Positions 62,824 to 64,000 of a stretch of DNA of 64,000 bases are shown in pieces. Source of the stretch: Tetrahymena thermophila SB210 (Eukaryota; Ciliophora; Oligohymenophorea; Hymenostomatida; Tetrahymenidae); contig NW_002476432.1 in the NCBI RefSeq assembly GCF_000189635.1, positions 620,001-684,000 on the forward strand, in the 5' to 3' direction. The translations under genes and the position numbers were made by a program. How positions within the stretch are numbered: position 1 is the first letter of the stretch; the number at the start of each line of letters is the position of its first letter. The notes under the pieces were generated by a model that saw only the letters and a program-made list of their open reading frames with translations, was not told the DNA's origin and did not search any database.

Positions 62824-63999
62824 TCACTACAAATAGATTTGAATATTAGATAAACCGAATGAAGCCTCTGCAGGGTCTTCTGTTTCGAGTGTGGAACCAA
62901 AAGATAAAATAATATTTTCTTTATTATGAGGAACGACTATATCAATTTGGAAAGTAAGCTAGTATTCAGGATAGGGAGCTCCACAGACATTGATAGGATT
63001 TTAAGCATTTATTTTAGTAGTATCGTATTTCTAAACCCATACATATTCTTACTTAGTATTATCTGTTAAATGAGAATTAATCTTCATGAAACCAACTTCT
63101 CCCATCCATTAATCTATGAAGTGGTATTATGCAACTACTCTTACTTAACTATGCTCAGGGATATTCTCATAAATTTTCTTTACTTCTCCCTTAGCGAAGT
63201 TATTAAATCCACCTAGCATGAATATGCCATCACATTTTGATGTAGAATTATCAGTCCATCCAACGATTTCCTCATTCTCATTACAAACATCCTATAAGTA
63301 AAGTTTCCATAATTTTAAGTCATTTTATCTGCATATTAAAACAATTATTAATTAATTAACTAAATAAACAAAATATATATAATTCTAAAATTAAAAATAA
63401 TATTTAATTAATTTTCTATTATTTGTGTTTTAAAATTGCTTTCATTCATTTATTTATTTTTAAGTATTTAATTCAATTTATCTAAATTTTAATTCAATAG
63501 ATAATCTATGAAAATTATTAATGGATATTTTTATGTCTTATGTAAATTGATTGCTCAATTCAATTGAAATTTTAGTAAAAGAAAGCTAGCTTATTTATGT
63601 TTTCTAATATATAATATTGAATAAGTAGACAATTAATTACCTGTTAATTATGTCTTCTTTTATGTATATATTTTCTAACTTTGTATTGACTAAAATGTCA
63701 AAAATTCCCTCACTTATTTCTAAAATAGTAACACTGCTATTTTCAATTTTGAATGCTCCTGTGTCAGCAAGTAGCTCAAAAGAAGCATAATTAGATTCAG
63801 AAGATAGCAATTTCAACAAACTATTATTTTCATAATTGCTAGGTTTTATAGTAATTCCACTGCTGAGCGAAAGTGCATTTGATTCATTATTATCATCAGC
63901 ATTAATACGATCTTATCTAAATTTATTTTTAAATGCATAGATTAACGAAATCTAAGAGGCAATTTATATTATTATAAAGAGCTTTATAAAATATTTCAT
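62824..63999 (-). CDS. Secreted protein with a ciliate-type C-terminal domain
   Basis: Two exons: 63999-63641 and 63328-62824; intron 312 nt, GT..AG. The total is 864 nt, 287 aa. It begins MKYFIKLFIIIQIASQISLI, a signal peptide, with the ATG two bases from the window edge, so the gene is just complete. Residues about 40-120 are unremarkable. The C-terminal part has the spaced motifs LKLWKLYLQDVC, EIVGWTDNST..CDG, LGGFNNF, FIDQWMGEVGF, VCGAPYP and AEASFGLSNIQIYL. I recall this W..GE / CG / FG(I/L)S(N/D) layout from ciliate secreted or surface proteins but cannot name a domain. No membrane segment follows, so it is probably soluble and secreted. Confidence 0.75.
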
Positions 64000-64000
64000 T

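Noticed and set aside
1..64000. tRNA, rRNA, CRISPR, bacterial-type operon signals
   Set aside because: No A/B-box pairs, rRNA-like conserved blocks, repeat-spacer arrays or ribosome-binding sites were seen.

Overview
Organism. The window reads as nuclear DNA of a Tetrahymena-like (oligohymenophorean) ciliate. It is extremely AT-rich. Every long conserved reading frame is interrupted by in-frame TAA and TAG and closes only on TGA, so TAA/TAG are read as glutamine here. An ORF search with the standard code therefore shreds or misses nearly every gene. All coordinates below come from hand translation with TGA as the only stop. Introns are GT..AG, very AT-rich and mostly 47-600 nt, and exon phases were checked so that each proposed CDS is a whole number of codons. 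I ran no database search; names rest on motifs I can see. Layout, left to right. 1-5.1 kb: mostly AT-rich non-coding DNA with two copies of a structured, possibly RNA-coding element (about 0.86 and 1.46 kb). 5.09-8.59 kb (+): 1167-aa protein with five membrane segments, a long Asn/Gln-rich middle and a PX domain. 10.4-11.6 kb (-): LST8, the WD40 subunit of TOR complexes, five exons. 12.5-15.9 kb (-): 1130-aa protein with an intact C-terminal protein kinase domain. 16.7-19 kb: coding-like debris. 19.1 kb (-): an 81-aa secreted six-cysteine peptide. 21.9-27.3 kb (+): 1803-aa cysteine-rich membrane protein with a fresh internal 624-bp duplication. 27.4-31 kb: a 1.56-kb tandem duplication; each full copy carries a further six-cysteine secreted peptide gene on the minus strand. 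31.6-52.4 kb (-): four tandem paralogues of a large secretory-pathway protein (signal peptide, repeat-rich ectodomain, Cys-rich stalk, 7-8 membrane segments). 53.9-56.5 kb (+): PHD finger plus SP-RING, a SIZ1-like SUMO ligase. 57.4-58.1 kb (+): small multi-membrane protein. 59.3-61.9 kb (+): pseudokinase-TPR protein whose intron holds a MITE-like element and a decayed copy of the next exon. 62.8-64.0 kb (-): 287-aa secreted protein. How it fits together. There is no operon logic, as expected for a ciliate. Two conserved regulatory genes (LST8 and the SIZ1-like ligase) and two kinase-fold genes are interspersed with expanding, lineage-specific surface or secreted families. The most novel item is the six-cysteine (C-x6-C-x6/8-CC-x4-C-x9-C) secreted peptide family: three intact genes of 78-81 codons, two in a recent tandem array. 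These genes are invisible to standard-code ORF calling. Function is unknown and I do not assign one.
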